DNA from: Enterococcus wangshanyuanii
GTDB lineage: Bacteria > Bacillota > Bacilli > Lactobacillales > Enterococcaceae
Length of the DNA: 64,000 nucleotides
Direction: 5' to 3'
NCBI RefSeq assembly: GCF_002197645.1
Contig: NZ_CP021874.1
Location: 1,798,001 to 1,862,000 of the forward strand
In this document: in pieces, positions 27,048-35,256 of the stretch
Numbering within the stretch: position 1 is the stretch's first letter
Layout of the letters: each line of letters begins with the position of its first letter
The notes under the pieces: model-generated
What the model saw: only the letters and a program-made list of their open reading frames with translations
What the model was told of the DNA's origin: nothing
Databases searched by the model: none
Translations under genes and position numbers: made by a program

Positions 27048-29684
27048 TTACTCTTCCTCATCATCTGAAGAATAGTGGAATTTAATCATTTCATTCACAA
27101 AAATCGGTACGATAGAAAGGCCAAAAACCAACAGCCAATGATTCATACCAATCGGTACCAGACCAAATAATTCTTGTGTAAATGGCAACAATGCAATCAC
27201 TGTTGTAATAATCACTGCTAACACTGCCATTTCAAATAATGATTTGTTCGTTGCAAGTTTTACTCTAAATATCGATTGAGTGCTTCTAACATTGAACACA
27301 TGTAAAATCGATGAATAAGCTAAAATCAAGAAAGCTACCGTTTGACCTACTTCATAGCTTGCATCAAAGAAATATGATACTGAATCAACATTTGCCCCTA
27401 AATAGAAACCAAAAAGTGTGATCACTGTGAAAACAAAGGCGTTGATCCCGATTTTTTGCCATAAACCGCGCGCAAAAATCCCTTCATTTCTAGGAATTGG
27501 TGCTTCATCCATGATTCCAGCTTCAGCAGGCTCTTTCCCGAGAGCAAAACCTGGCAGCCCATCTGCAACCACGTTGACAAACAGTAGTTGTACAGCTGTA
27601 AACGGTGCGCCCCAGCCTAAAAGCATGGCTATCAATACAATAAAAATCTCTGAAATATTACAACTAAGCAGAAAATTTACTGCTTTACGGATATTTCTGT
27701 AAACTGCTCGTCCCTGAGCAACAGCATCGACGATCGTTGCAAAGTTATCATCTGTTAAAATCATATCGGCCGCACCTTGGGCTACATCCGTTCCAGTAAT
27801 CCCCATCGCGCACCCAACATCGCTAGCCTTCAAGGCAGGAGCATCATTGACACCATCTCCCGTCATTGCTACCACAGCACCTGTCCGCTGCCATGATTTT
27901 ACGATTCTAATCTTGTCCTCTGGTGTTACACGCGCATAAACAGAGAGAGATTTTACTCGTTGATCTAGCTCTTCATCTGACATTTGTTGTAATTCCGAAC
28001 CAGTCAATGCTTCACTTTTATCTTGTAAAATGCCTAATTCTTTTGCAATTGCGCCGGCAGTCACCACGTGATCTCCTGTGATCATTACAGTTTTGATCCC
28101 TGCTTTTTTAGCTCTGGCAATTGCTCCCTTACTTTCAGGTCTCGGTGGATCGATCATCCCAATCAATCCTAATAGCCTTAAATTCTTCTCTAAGGCTTCA
28201 GAAGTAATTTCAGTAGGTTCTTCATCATAGATCGCATAACCGACTGCAATCACTCGTAAAGCCCTTTTTCCGAAGCGATCATTAACTACAGCAGCCTGAT
28301 CTAAATCCCCAAATCGAAAACGGGTCAGTAAGACATCAAAGGCTCCTTTGGTAACAGAAATATATTTTTTTCCCATTTTATGGACTGTCGTCATCATTTT
28401 ACGATCTGAATCAAATGGAATTTCGCCAATTCTCGGGTATTTTTCTTCCAGCTCAGCTTTTGTATGGTAGTTTTCTTCAACTGCACGCACAATTGCTGCC
28501 TCTGTTGGATTTCCTTGAATGACTAAGTCATCACCCTCTTTGTCCACGATCACGTCTGTACAAAGGGCTGCCATTTTTAGCACTTCCATCGCTTCATCTG
28601 TCATCGCATCTTCTGTATCTGTTACTTCATCTCCACGAGACCAAACACGTCTAACACGCATTTTATTTTGCGTAAGCGTTCCTGTTTTATCTGAGCAAAT
28701 GACATTAGCAGTCCCGAGTGTTTCAACTGCTGGTAAACGGCGGATAATCGCATGTTTTTTCGCCATTTTCTGCACGCCAAAAGCCAACGTTAGGGTCACG
28801 ATGACCATCAACGTTTCAGGTACAGCTGCAACTGCTAATGAAACGGCCGTCATGAACATTTCCAATAATGGCTCGCCTTGTAACTGTCCAATAATAAAAA
28901 CAATGGCAGCTGCTCCTAATGCAATCAGGCTAATTCGTTTTCCTAGTTGATTTAAACGTTTTTGCAATGGTGTTTGCTGTGTGACATCGTCGTTCAATAA
29001 GCCTGCAATTTTGCCCATCTCGGTCTGCATACCTGTCGCTGTGACAACCGCTCTGCCGCGACCGTTTGCAACCGTGCATCCTTTGAATACCATGTTCAAC
29101 TGATCTCCAAGCGGTGCATCCTTTTCTATTATGTACTCTGAATCTTTTTCGATTGGTTCGCTTTCACCAGTCAGTGCTGATTCTTCTACTCTTAACTGAG
29201 CAGTCTGAATCAACCGTGCATCTGCCGTGATCATCGCTCCCGATTCTAAAACAAGGATATCTCCAACAACAACAGCCTCTGCATCAATCGTTTCGACTTT
29301 GCCGTCACGTAAAACAGCACTACTTTGCTTATTCATGTTTTGAAGAGCTGCAAGTGATTTTTCTGCATTTCCTTCTTGAACGATTGCCAACACTGCATTA
29401 ATGATCACGATGGCAATGATCAGGATTCCCTCAAAGTAATCACCATGCTCAGTCGCGATCGCTGTATAAAACGAGATCGCTGCTGCAACTAATAAAATGA
29501 TTGTTGTAAAATCTGATAGACTGTGAAGAAATTTCTTCAAAACAGAATCTTTTTTGGTTTCTTGAAACTTATTTGCACCATGTTCAGCCAGTCGTTTTTT
29601 TACTTCTTGCTCCGTTAACCCTTGCTCTTTATTTGTATTTACTTCTTTGATAATTGTTTCGATAGGTTGTTTGTATGCGTCCAT
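27048..29684 (-). CDS. P-type (IIA) calcium-transporting ATPase (878 aa)
   Basis: Complete PacL/PMCA-type pump: an N-terminal cation ATPase domain, actuator motif ALTGESEPIEKD, and phosphorylation site CSDKTGTLTQNKM with Asp near residue 333. The hinge TGDGVNDAPALKASDVGCAMG and about ten membrane helices follow. VPETLMVIVTLTLAFG (with Glu in the PEGL-like position of helix 4) suggests Ca2+, though relatives export Mn2+. It is monocistronic with its own promoter (29737-29765) carrying nested palindromes, and lacks the Mn riboswitch, which instead lies downstream before kup. Confidence 0.92.
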   Translation of the reverse strand: MDAYKQPIETIIKEVNTNKEQGLTEQEVKKRLAEHGANKFQETKKDSVLKKFLHSLSDFTTIILLVAAAISFYTAIATEHGDYFEGILIIAIVIINAVLAIVQEGNAEKSLAALQNMNKQSSAVLRDGKVETIDAEAVVVGDILVLESGAMITADARLIQTAQLRVEESALTGESEPIEKDSEYIIEKDAPLGDQLNMVFKGCTVANGRGRAVVTATGMQTEMGKIAGLLNDDVTQQTPLQKRLNQLGKRISLIALGAAAIVFIIGQLQGEPLLEMFMTAVSLAVAAVPETLMVIVTLTLAFGVQKMAKKHAIIRRLPAVETLGTANVICSDKTGTLTQNKMRVRRVWSRGDEVTDTEDAMTDEAMEVLKMAALCTDVIVDKEGDDLVIQGNPTEAAIVRAVEENYHTKAELEEKYPRIGEIPFDSDRKMMTTVHKMGKKYISVTKGAFDVLLTRFRFGDLDQAAVVNDRFGKRALRVIAVGYAIYDEEPTEITSEALEKNLRLLGLIGMIDPPRPESKGAIARAKKAGIKTVMITGDHVVTAGAIAKELGILQDKSEALTGSELQQMSDEELDQRVKSLSVYARVTPEDKIRIVKSWQRTGAVVAMTGDGVNDAPALKASDVGCAMGITGTDVAQGAADMILTDDNFATIVDAVAQGRAVYRNIRKAVNFLLSCNISEIFIVLIAMLLGWGAPFTAVQLLFVNVVADGLPGFALGKEPAEAGIMDEAPIPRNEGIFARGLWQKIGINAFVFTVITLFGFYLGANVDSVSYFFDASYEVGQTVAFLILAYSSILHVFNVRSTQSIFRVKLATNKSLFEMAVLAVIITTVIALLPFTQELFGLVPIGMNHWLLVFGLSIVPIFVNEMIKFHYSSDDEEE

Positions 29685-29717
29685 CCTATCCCCCCATTCT
29701 TATTTTTTCCTTCTATT

Positions 29718-29765
29718 AATATAGTGGCTATATTCACTATAACATGTTTTTTTTTCAGACTTCAA
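29718..29765 (-). promoter_or_regulatory. Ca-ATPase promoter with palindromic operator candidate
   Basis: Toward the gene: TTGAAG (29760-29765), 17-bp spacer, TTATAG (29737-29742). Overlapping the expected transcription start are TATAGTG (29720-29726) / CACTATA (29735-29741) with an 8-nt centre, and nested AATATAG-TGG-CTATATT (29718-29734). This suggests repressor control. Confidence 0.55.
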
Positions 29766-29847
29766 TAAATATGGCTAATTTTTCATTTTTCTTTCTAGCT
29801 TTAGCTACTATTTGACTAAATATTTTATAAAAAAAGGAGCTTTTATG

Positions 29848-29879
29848 TTGAAAACGCTTACTTTTTATGTTACTATAAT
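29848..29879 (+). promoter_or_regulatory. cre-like site with -10 element in a long non-coding region
   Basis: TTGAAAACGCTTACT (29848-29862) fits the catabolite-responsive element WTGNAANCGNWNNCW exactly; TATAAT follows at 29874-29879. The downstream stretch to a terminator at 30241 has a Shine-Dalgarno (AAGGAAGGAGG) but no valid start or long reading frame. It looks like the remains of a CcpA-controlled gene or a non-coding transcript. Confidence 0.45.
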
Positions 29880-30240
29880 TATAGAAGGAAGGAGGATATA
29901 TCAGTCGTATTGAAGAATTTCTCGAAGCATGAAATGAGTAAACACAAAATTGTTAGCAGAGCACGATTCACCTTTCAACACCTATATGTGTAAAGTAAAA
30001 AATCATAAAAACATCTTTACAAATAGTGAATATGCATAAAAACACTGAAGATTTAGTCTCATTTAAAGAAAAGAATGCATATAAAGATAGTTTGATTAAA
30101 AAAATATTTTTAAGAAATGTAGAAAATGTAATGAAGACAACATTTGGTTTATGAACAAGAAATTCAACTAATTACTTTGCATGTATAACTAGAAGTAAAA
30201 AAAATATAAATCAATACACTGATTCCTTCCGGAAACGAAG

Positions 30241-30270
30241 GCCAAGCTAGTCGAGAAGCTTGGCTTTTTT
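30241..30270 (+). terminator. Terminator ending the 29.9-30.2 kb non-coding stretch
   Basis: GCCAAGCT, 8-nt loop, AGCTTGGC, then TTTTTT. No intact gene precedes it on the plus strand, so it marks either a small RNA or a lost gene. Confidence 0.8.
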
Positions 30271-30364
30271 CTTTGCAAGATATTTGTAAGTGAAAGTAAG
30301 ATATGGTATAGTGACTATGCGCTTTTTATTTGATACATAAATTAGACTATTGGAGGGATTTGCA

Positions 30365-30619
30365 TTGCCAAAAAAGAAGAACTCATCCTTTGAGAGTTCC
30401 ATTCACGTCTACAGAGCTATGAAACGCATGACCCAACAGGAACTTGCTGATAAAGTAGGAGTATCTAGACAAACTATCATTCAACTAGAGAGAAATAGGT
30501 ACAATCCTTCCCTTTTATTGGCTCATGACATAGCAGATGTTTTTGAAGTGCCGATTGAACAAATCTTCACTTTCAAAAAATTAACAGACGACGAGCAAAC
30601 AAGCGAAGAAACCGATTAA
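30365..30619 (+). CDS. XRE-family transcriptional regulator (84 aa)
   Basis: A single helix-turn-helix: [30 protein letters not shown], then [19 protein letters not shown], the classic short Cro/C1 type that accompanies small DUF2178-like membrane proteins in Firmicutes. TTG 30365 is preferred as start because GGAGGG lies 7 nt before it; a TTG at 30350 lacks a site. The partner membrane gene begins 19 bp downstream but is frameshifted. The regulated target is unknown. Confidence 0.85.
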   Translation: MPKKKNSSFESSIHVYRAMKRMTQQELADKVGVSRQTIIQLERNRYNPSLLLAHDIADVFEVPIEQIFTFKKLTDDEQTSEETD

Positions 30620-30638
30620 CGGAAGGAAAGGATAAATT

Positions 30639-30964
30639 ATGATCGAATCACTTAAATCTTTTTTTGATAACTTGCCTGTAAATCATTGGTCTAGCCTAGT
30701 AGTTGTTATATTGTATTCATCGTGTACTCTGTTTACTTTTTCTTTAGCAAAGAAGGAAAAGATGAACGTGGAAAGAAAATTATTTCAACTGCAAGCTTTA
30801 TTTCTTTCATTGTCACTTTGGTAATACTTTTCTCATTGAGCAATCTATTTTACGAGGTTGCATCATACAATGAACTAGCTTACTCATGGATTTTAAACTT
30901 TGCAGTACTAATTATATCTAGTGCCGAAGCTATTGGCATTATGATCTTGAAAAAGACAATCTAA
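30639..30964 (+). pseudogene. Frameshifted small membrane protein gene (DUF2178-like partner of the XRE regulator)
   Basis: The frame opened at ATG 30639 (MIESLKSFFDNLPVNHWSS) stops early. The sensible continuation (VYFFFSKEGKDERGKKI, then three hydrophobic helices ending MILKKTI at 30964) is in another frame. The switch must lie between about 30695 and 30760, because the second frame has stops before that. The KDERGKK motif after helix 1 is typical of DUF2178-like proteins. A one-base change restores a protein of about 107 aa; no obvious programmed-slippage signal is seen. A sequencing error cannot be excluded. Confidence 0.6.
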
Positions 30965-30990
30965 AAAAGCTAACTAACGTTAGCTTTTTT
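30963..30990. terminator. Bidirectional terminator between the membrane-protein gene and the lanthipeptide precursor
   Basis: AAAAAAGCTAAC, loop TAAC, GTTAGCTTTTTT: a perfect palindromic hairpin with A and T flanks serving both convergent genes. Confidence 0.85.
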
Positions 30991-31000
30991 TTATGAATTT

Positions 31001-31174
31001 TTATGGCCAACAAATTAATCTTGACCAACCACCAACAGTATTTGCAACAATTGTTTCAGAGCGATCAATTGTATCTTCGGAATTTTTACTTCTTTCAAAT
31101 GAAGCTCCAACAACCGCATCCACTTTTTTTGTATCTTTTGCTGTTTCCATTTTCTCAATAGATAATTTTCTCAT
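31001..31174 (-). CDS. Candidate class II lanthipeptide precursor (57 aa)
   Basis: A small frame just 3' of the LanM gene: ATG 31174 preceded by GGGGGAG, stop at 31001. The leader is Lys/Glu/Asp-rich (MRKLSIEKMETAKDTKKVDA). Two Gly-Gly/Ala-type junctions occur, VVGA at residues 21-24 and VGG at 47-49. The end is WSRLICWP, with a single Cys (55) and Ser51 four residues earlier, enough for one lanthionine ring. It has a near-ideal promoter of its own. It resembles no lanthipeptide I know, so the assignment rests on context, leader character and the Ser/Thr/Cys pattern. No LanT or immunity gene is adjacent. Confidence 0.65.
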   Translation of the reverse strand: MRKLSIEKMETAKDTKKVDAVVGASFERSKNSEDTIDRSETIVANTVGGWSRLICWP

Positions 31175-31207
31175 GATATTTTTTCTCCCCCTTATCTTAA
31201 TAATTTG

Positions 31208-31236
31208 ATTATAAGATGTTCCACTAAATAAGTAAA
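31208..31236 (-). promoter_or_regulatory. Promoter of the precursor gene
   Basis: TTTACT (31231-31236), 17-bp spacer, TATAAT (31208-31213), in the 80-bp gap between lanM and the precursor. It would let the peptide be made independently of, and in excess over, its modifying enzyme. Confidence 0.7.
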
Positions 31237-31254
31237 GTTCTTTTTTCAGATTGT

Positions 31255-34146
31255 TTATTGGATAAATAGTACTGATGGAACTTCATGTACGTTAAATGTT
31301 CGTAATAATTGATACCCAATTCCAGCTAAGCCGCCAAAGAGACTAATTGGATAGCTTTCTGAATCAGACTTCAAGATGAAGCTCTTTTTGACTAATAACA
31401 TATTATTATCTGTATAATCTTCAGCTGTCCCAGCCGTTCCATGACACAAGCAATCATTTTGGGATGGTAAACTATTTACTTTTTCTATAGGAAAATCGAT
31501 CTGAAGCCTCTCACAAACATACCTTATCCCTAAAGAACCACGACACCACGAATCATTTTGTATCTGCTCAGTCGCTAATTTTTCTATGAATTTTTCTTTA
31601 TACCACAAAAGAATAGTCTCTGCTTTTTTATCCTGTAAAACTTGATTTGCCTGATACACACCGTACAAAACTCCAGCATATCCATGAGCAAAACTATTAT
31701 CTGTCATTTCCTGACACGCCATTGAATCCATATATTTCGCAAGCACTTGTTTAGCCAATGGAAGCTTTAGAGACTGATAAATCACTGTCAACACCGCAAG
31801 CAAACTACTTCTGCCATAGATCCACTCACTTTGTTGATTCTTTTGTGAGTTTGAAGTACGAAACAATACTTCTAGACTGTCCTCTAAATAGTGTCGATAT
31901 TTTTCATCGCCAAGTAATCTATAGGCATAAAAAGCTATTGTAAGACGCATCCCATCAGAGAAAAAGGCGCTCTCGTAAGCTTCTTCATTATCCGTACAGT
32001 CAAAGATTTCTTTTTTCAGTATGTCGATCACACGTTGATACGTCTTTTTAGGAACATAATGGTTAAGATAAACAAAAAATAAATAGACTCCACCGCTCCC
32101 CTCATAAAGATCTTTCCCTGGATAGGAAATGAGTATGTCAAGATCATCAGCTGGCAAAATAGATAACCAATCTATGGTCTGTATTTTCGTATCTAAAGCA
32201 AGTTGCTCAATTATTTTATCTCCAATATCTGCTGCTCTTTGTAATAATGGTTCTTGAATAGTTGGGTTGTTCTCTGGGATCTCAATTTTCTGTACATCAT
32301 ATTCCAGCATTTCAAGACTTTCTTTCAATAAAAGATAAGAAAACTGACTCGTTGTTTTGGTGATTTGTTCCATATGGGCCACGGTCTCTTGCAGAGGTGA
32401 ATATTTTAGCATTTGTGAAAATTCTTGACCGTTCACATAAATACTTGTTGAAGAAGTATTCGCTGTAAAAAAAGGAATATCATGCACTAATAATGACTCG
32501 ACCTCAGTAGAAATAAGTGCTTTCGGCACGACCTTGCTAGCCCAGACATTTTCGATCACCTTTTCTCGTTCAATATAGTTTGACATACAATCTGTGTGCA
32601 GCGTAAAATTCAATAAATTTCCGTAATCCTGAGTATCTCTGTAAATTAGACGAATTTGTATTCCTGAAAAAAGCTCCTTAACTTTTTTTATGAAAACTGT
32701 TTTATTCTTAAGCAGAAGTGTGTTCATCTCTTTAAACGCTGTCAAGATAACTTTCCGGTACTTATGATAATCGACTTCAATGCCATTTAGACACGGAATA
32801 TTGTTGGCCCCTGGCATGTAGGCTTCTTCTAAATGGAACGCAATTTCACTTGAATGCTCTTCTTTTAATCGACTGACTTTTTGAGGTAATTTTTGCTTCG
32901 TTCCCGATAATGCATCCAGCTCTATTTCACGCTTCCACTGCTTTCTTTGCGGGATCAGTCCTGTCACGATTACTGAATTTTTTTCTATTCTCAATTGTCG
33001 AGTATTTTTCTTTGTATGAGTGATATCTGGACGAATCAGGGTTTCTACATCGATTAAAACTGGCTGGTTTCCGTGAGCGATCACATTTTCCATATGTAGA
33101 TCCGTTGCGCCTAGCCAGTAGGTCAGCGCCAATAGTTTTCCATACTGTTGATAAAATTCTACAACCTCATTTTCCTTTGTACATTCTTTATAACCGACCT
33201 TTTCCTCGATTGTAAAATCCGGTTGGACGAAACGCTGGACCTTGTAAAATGAGGCTGTTTTGTCTATTTCTTCTACATAGGTCAACAGCTCATTAAAGCG
33301 TTCGCCGATCTTTAATTCTTTAAATTTAAATACTAAAGAAACTTCTCCTAATTGAAACTGAATCACCGTCTTACCGTGTTCGTGACTATCCCCTTGTCCT
33401 AATGAAACATCCACAAGTTTAAAAGGGGACTCAACATGAAAAAGTTCAACTAGCTGCTCTGTCGAATGACTCAAAGAAGCAAGAAAGGTTTCAATTACGT
33501 CACAAGCAAATGTCAATCTGACAGCTAAAAGTCGAGCTAAGGTCGGATATTCTGCAAAAAACAAATAGGTTCGTTGCTTATCCCCAAGAAATTCTTTGAT
33601 GTAGCTAACAAACTCCGCTTCTTTCGATTCTTCCTTTAGTTGATATTCCTCTATCATTTGATGGACATCCCATGCAAGGGTTTTTTGAGAAATAAAAAAG
33701 AACTCTTTTCTTAACTGTTCAACTAAATCACAGATCACTTCTTCTGTTATGAGGATTTCTGAATATTTTTTAGCCAGACCACGAATATGTTTTTCATAAA
33801 AAGCTAAATGAAAACGTAACGCAGCACTTAAGTTTAGTTCCTTGAGCGAGACTTCGTCTTTAAATAACCGTTGATGCAATTGGAACCACTGGCTCTTTTC
33901 AATTTCTGGCAGTAATAATTTCGCCCGTTCTTCAGTAAAGGGTAAAAATGCTCTACTAAACAGAAGTTCATCATAGGAATATTGCTTGAGCATTGCATTG
34001 AAATCAGCTGGTGTTAACAAACTTTTACGTGCCTGCCATTTCTTTAAGAACTGTTTTTCTTCTTCATCATCTATTTTCAAGTCTTTCCAACACTGAATCC
34101 TTTCTGAAATCGTTGTCGCATAGCTATACGTTACCTCTTCAATCAT
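31255..34146 (-). CDS. lanM: Class II lanthionine synthetase LanM (963 aa)
   Basis: Bifunctional Ser/Thr dehydratase and cyclase. The N-terminal DUF4135 dehydratase carries LGATDLHMENVIAHGN and PVLIDVETL (residues 345-370), the family kinase-like active site. The C-terminal LanC-like cyclase has FAHGYAGVLYG, SWCRGSLG (zinc Cys868), LCHGTAG (zinc Cys901, His902) and LFGGLAGIGY, so all three zinc ligands are present. Length is normal, and no frameshift is seen. The upstream 360 bp (34147-34506) contains the divergent spx promoter and no clear gene. No transporter-protease, second precursor or immunity gene is nearby, making this a very reduced locus. Confidence 0.92.
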   Translation of the reverse strand: MIEEVTYSYATTISERIQCWKDLKIDDEEEKQFLKKWQARKSLLTPADFNAMLKQYSYDELLFSRAFLPFTEERAKLLLPEIEKSQWFQLHQRLFKDEVSLKELNLSAALRFHLAFYEKHIRGLAKKYSEILITEEVICDLVEQLRKEFFFISQKTLAWDVHQMIEEYQLKEESKEAEFVSYIKEFLGDKQRTYLFFAEYPTLARLLAVRLTFACDVIETFLASLSHSTEQLVELFHVESPFKLVDVSLGQGDSHEHGKTVIQFQLGEVSLVFKFKELKIGERFNELLTYVEEIDKTASFYKVQRFVQPDFTIEEKVGYKECTKENEVVEFYQQYGKLLALTYWLGATDLHMENVIAHGNQPVLIDVETLIRPDITHTKKNTRQLRIEKNSVIVTGLIPQRKQWKREIELDALSGTKQKLPQKVSRLKEEHSSEIAFHLEEAYMPGANNIPCLNGIEVDYHKYRKVILTAFKEMNTLLLKNKTVFIKKVKELFSGIQIRLIYRDTQDYGNLLNFTLHTDCMSNYIEREKVIENVWASKVVPKALISTEVESLLVHDIPFFTANTSSTSIYVNGQEFSQMLKYSPLQETVAHMEQITKTTSQFSYLLLKESLEMLEYDVQKIEIPENNPTIQEPLLQRAADIGDKIIEQLALDTKIQTIDWLSILPADDLDILISYPGKDLYEGSGGVYLFFVYLNHYVPKKTYQRVIDILKKEIFDCTDNEEAYESAFFSDGMRLTIAFYAYRLLGDEKYRHYLEDSLEVLFRTSNSQKNQQSEWIYGRSSLLAVLTVIYQSLKLPLAKQVLAKYMDSMACQEMTDNSFAHGYAGVLYGVYQANQVLQDKKAETILLWYKEKFIEKLATEQIQNDSWCRGSLGIRYVCERLQIDFPIEKVNSLPSQNDCLCHGTAGTAEDYTDNNMLLVKKSFILKSDSESYPISLFGGLAGIGYQLLRTFNVHEVPSVLFIQ

Positions 34147-34506
34147 CTTTCTCTCTCCTTGATCATGTCATACCTTAATAATAATAAAAAAATAGTTGAA
34201 ATACTATGCTAATTTTATTTTGTAGGAGCGCTTGTTACTTTATTTCGAACTAGATACACCATTTTCTTCCGTTTTTTTATCTCCTGTCATCAGTTTTAAA
34301 GATAACAAAATAAACATTCAAGATGACTTATTAAATCATCTAATTCTCATAAAAAATAACAATAAAATCGAGATGTTTATTTATTTCTCTCTTTTGATAG
34401 AAATAATCAGCCATTTCGCAAGCATTTATTTTGTGAATTTTGTACTTTTAGTATATTATAATTGTTAAGAGGTATGTACCAATATTTTCGAAAGGATATG
34501 AATTTT

Positions 34507-34905
34507 ATGTTAAAACTCTATACGACAAATAGCTGTACATCATGTAGAAAAGCGAGAAAGTGGCTGATTGACCATGAGATTCCATTTGAAGAAAAGAACT
34601 TTGGCACGACTCCTATTACCTTAGATGAACTAAAAAATATATTAATTCTTACAGAAGAAGGAACAGAAGATATTATCTCGATTCGTTCCAAAATCTTCCA
34701 AAAATTAGCGATAGATATCAATGAATTGCCTTTACATGAACTTTTAGAACTAGTAAAAGATAACCCTGGTCTTTTACGCCGTCCAATTATGATCGATGAA
34801 AAAAGACTCCAAATCGGATTCAATGAAGATGAAATTCGTTGCTTCCTACCAAGATCAGTCCGTAAAAGAGAACTGTCCCAAACATTACTACTAAGCGGCT
34901 TATAA
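34507..34905 (+). CDS. spx: Spx-family redox-responsive RNA polymerase-binding regulator (132 aa)
   Basis: ArsC-like thioredoxin fold with the CxxC redox switch near the N-terminus (LYTTNSCTSCRKARKWL), the conserved PGLLRRPIMIDEKRLQIG, and the C-terminal FLPRSVRKREL. Spx binds the RNA polymerase alpha C-terminal domain and activates thiol-stress genes. ATG 34507 gives the normal 132-residue length and has AAAGGAT 9 nt before it; an upstream in-frame ATG would leave the site too close. Enterococci carry several Spx paralogues, so this may not be the main stress Spx. It is divergent from lanM. Confidence 0.92.
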   Translation: MLKLYTTNSCTSCRKARKWLIDHEIPFEEKNFGTTPITLDELKNILILTEEGTEDIISIRSKIFQKLAIDINELPLHELLELVKDNPGLLRRPIMIDEKRLQIGFNEDEIRCFLPRSVRKRELSQTLLLSGL

Positions 34906-34924
34906 CTGTTACTACCTCGAATCC

Positions 34925-34977
34925 AAAAAAACTCATCGACTGCTTTCTTTAAAAGACCAAGCAATCGATGAGTTTTT
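34925..34977. terminator. Terminator after spx
   Basis: AAAAAACTCATCGACTGCTT pairs (one mismatch) with AAGCAATCGATGAGTTTTT. Confidence 0.8.
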
Positions 34978-34981
34978 GATA

Positions 34982-35001
34982 TTATTTCACAAACATTGCA
35001 T
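34982..35001. repeat. att-like direct repeat, left copy (duplicate of the queA 3' end)
   Basis: TTATTTCACAAACATTGCAT is identical over 20 bp to 36546-36565, which is the stop codon and last codons of queA. Bases diverge immediately on both sides. Same orientation, 1,564 bp apart. Confidence 0.75.
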
Positions 35002-35063
35002 AGCGTTACAAACGGCTATACCACAGTTAATAACAGACTTAAAAATAAAAAAATCCGTTTTTT

Positions 35064-35118
35064 CCCAACCGATTGAATAGACAATAGATTGTTCTATTCG
35101 ATCGGTTGGGATTTTTAT
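35064..35118 (+). terminator. Strong hairpin inside the repeat-bounded segment
   Basis: CCCAACCGAT(tg)AATAG pairs with CTATT(cg)ATCGGTTGGG, followed by ATTTTTATT. No gene precedes it after the spx terminator, so it may end a small RNA or be part of the inserted segment. Confidence 0.6.
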
Positions 35119-35256
35119 TATCTTTCAAGATAAATTCGCTAAAGGAGCAATTTTAACCGTCTTTTTACACATTACATAATACCTACCAATAAAACACAAT
35201 TTGAATCCAATAGATTGATATAGTATACTTTTATCAAAACAAAAAGGAGAAACATT

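Noticed and set aside
27048-29684. Mn riboswitch at 26.7 kb as regulator of the P-type ATPase
   Set aside because: The aptamer lies downstream of the ATPase stop and terminator and is oriented toward kup, so it cannot control the ATPase transcript.
34232-34468. Plus-strand frame of 78 codons upstream of spx
   Set aside because: TTG start with a poorly spaced site, composition of random AT-rich sequence, overlaps the spx promoter region; no family features.
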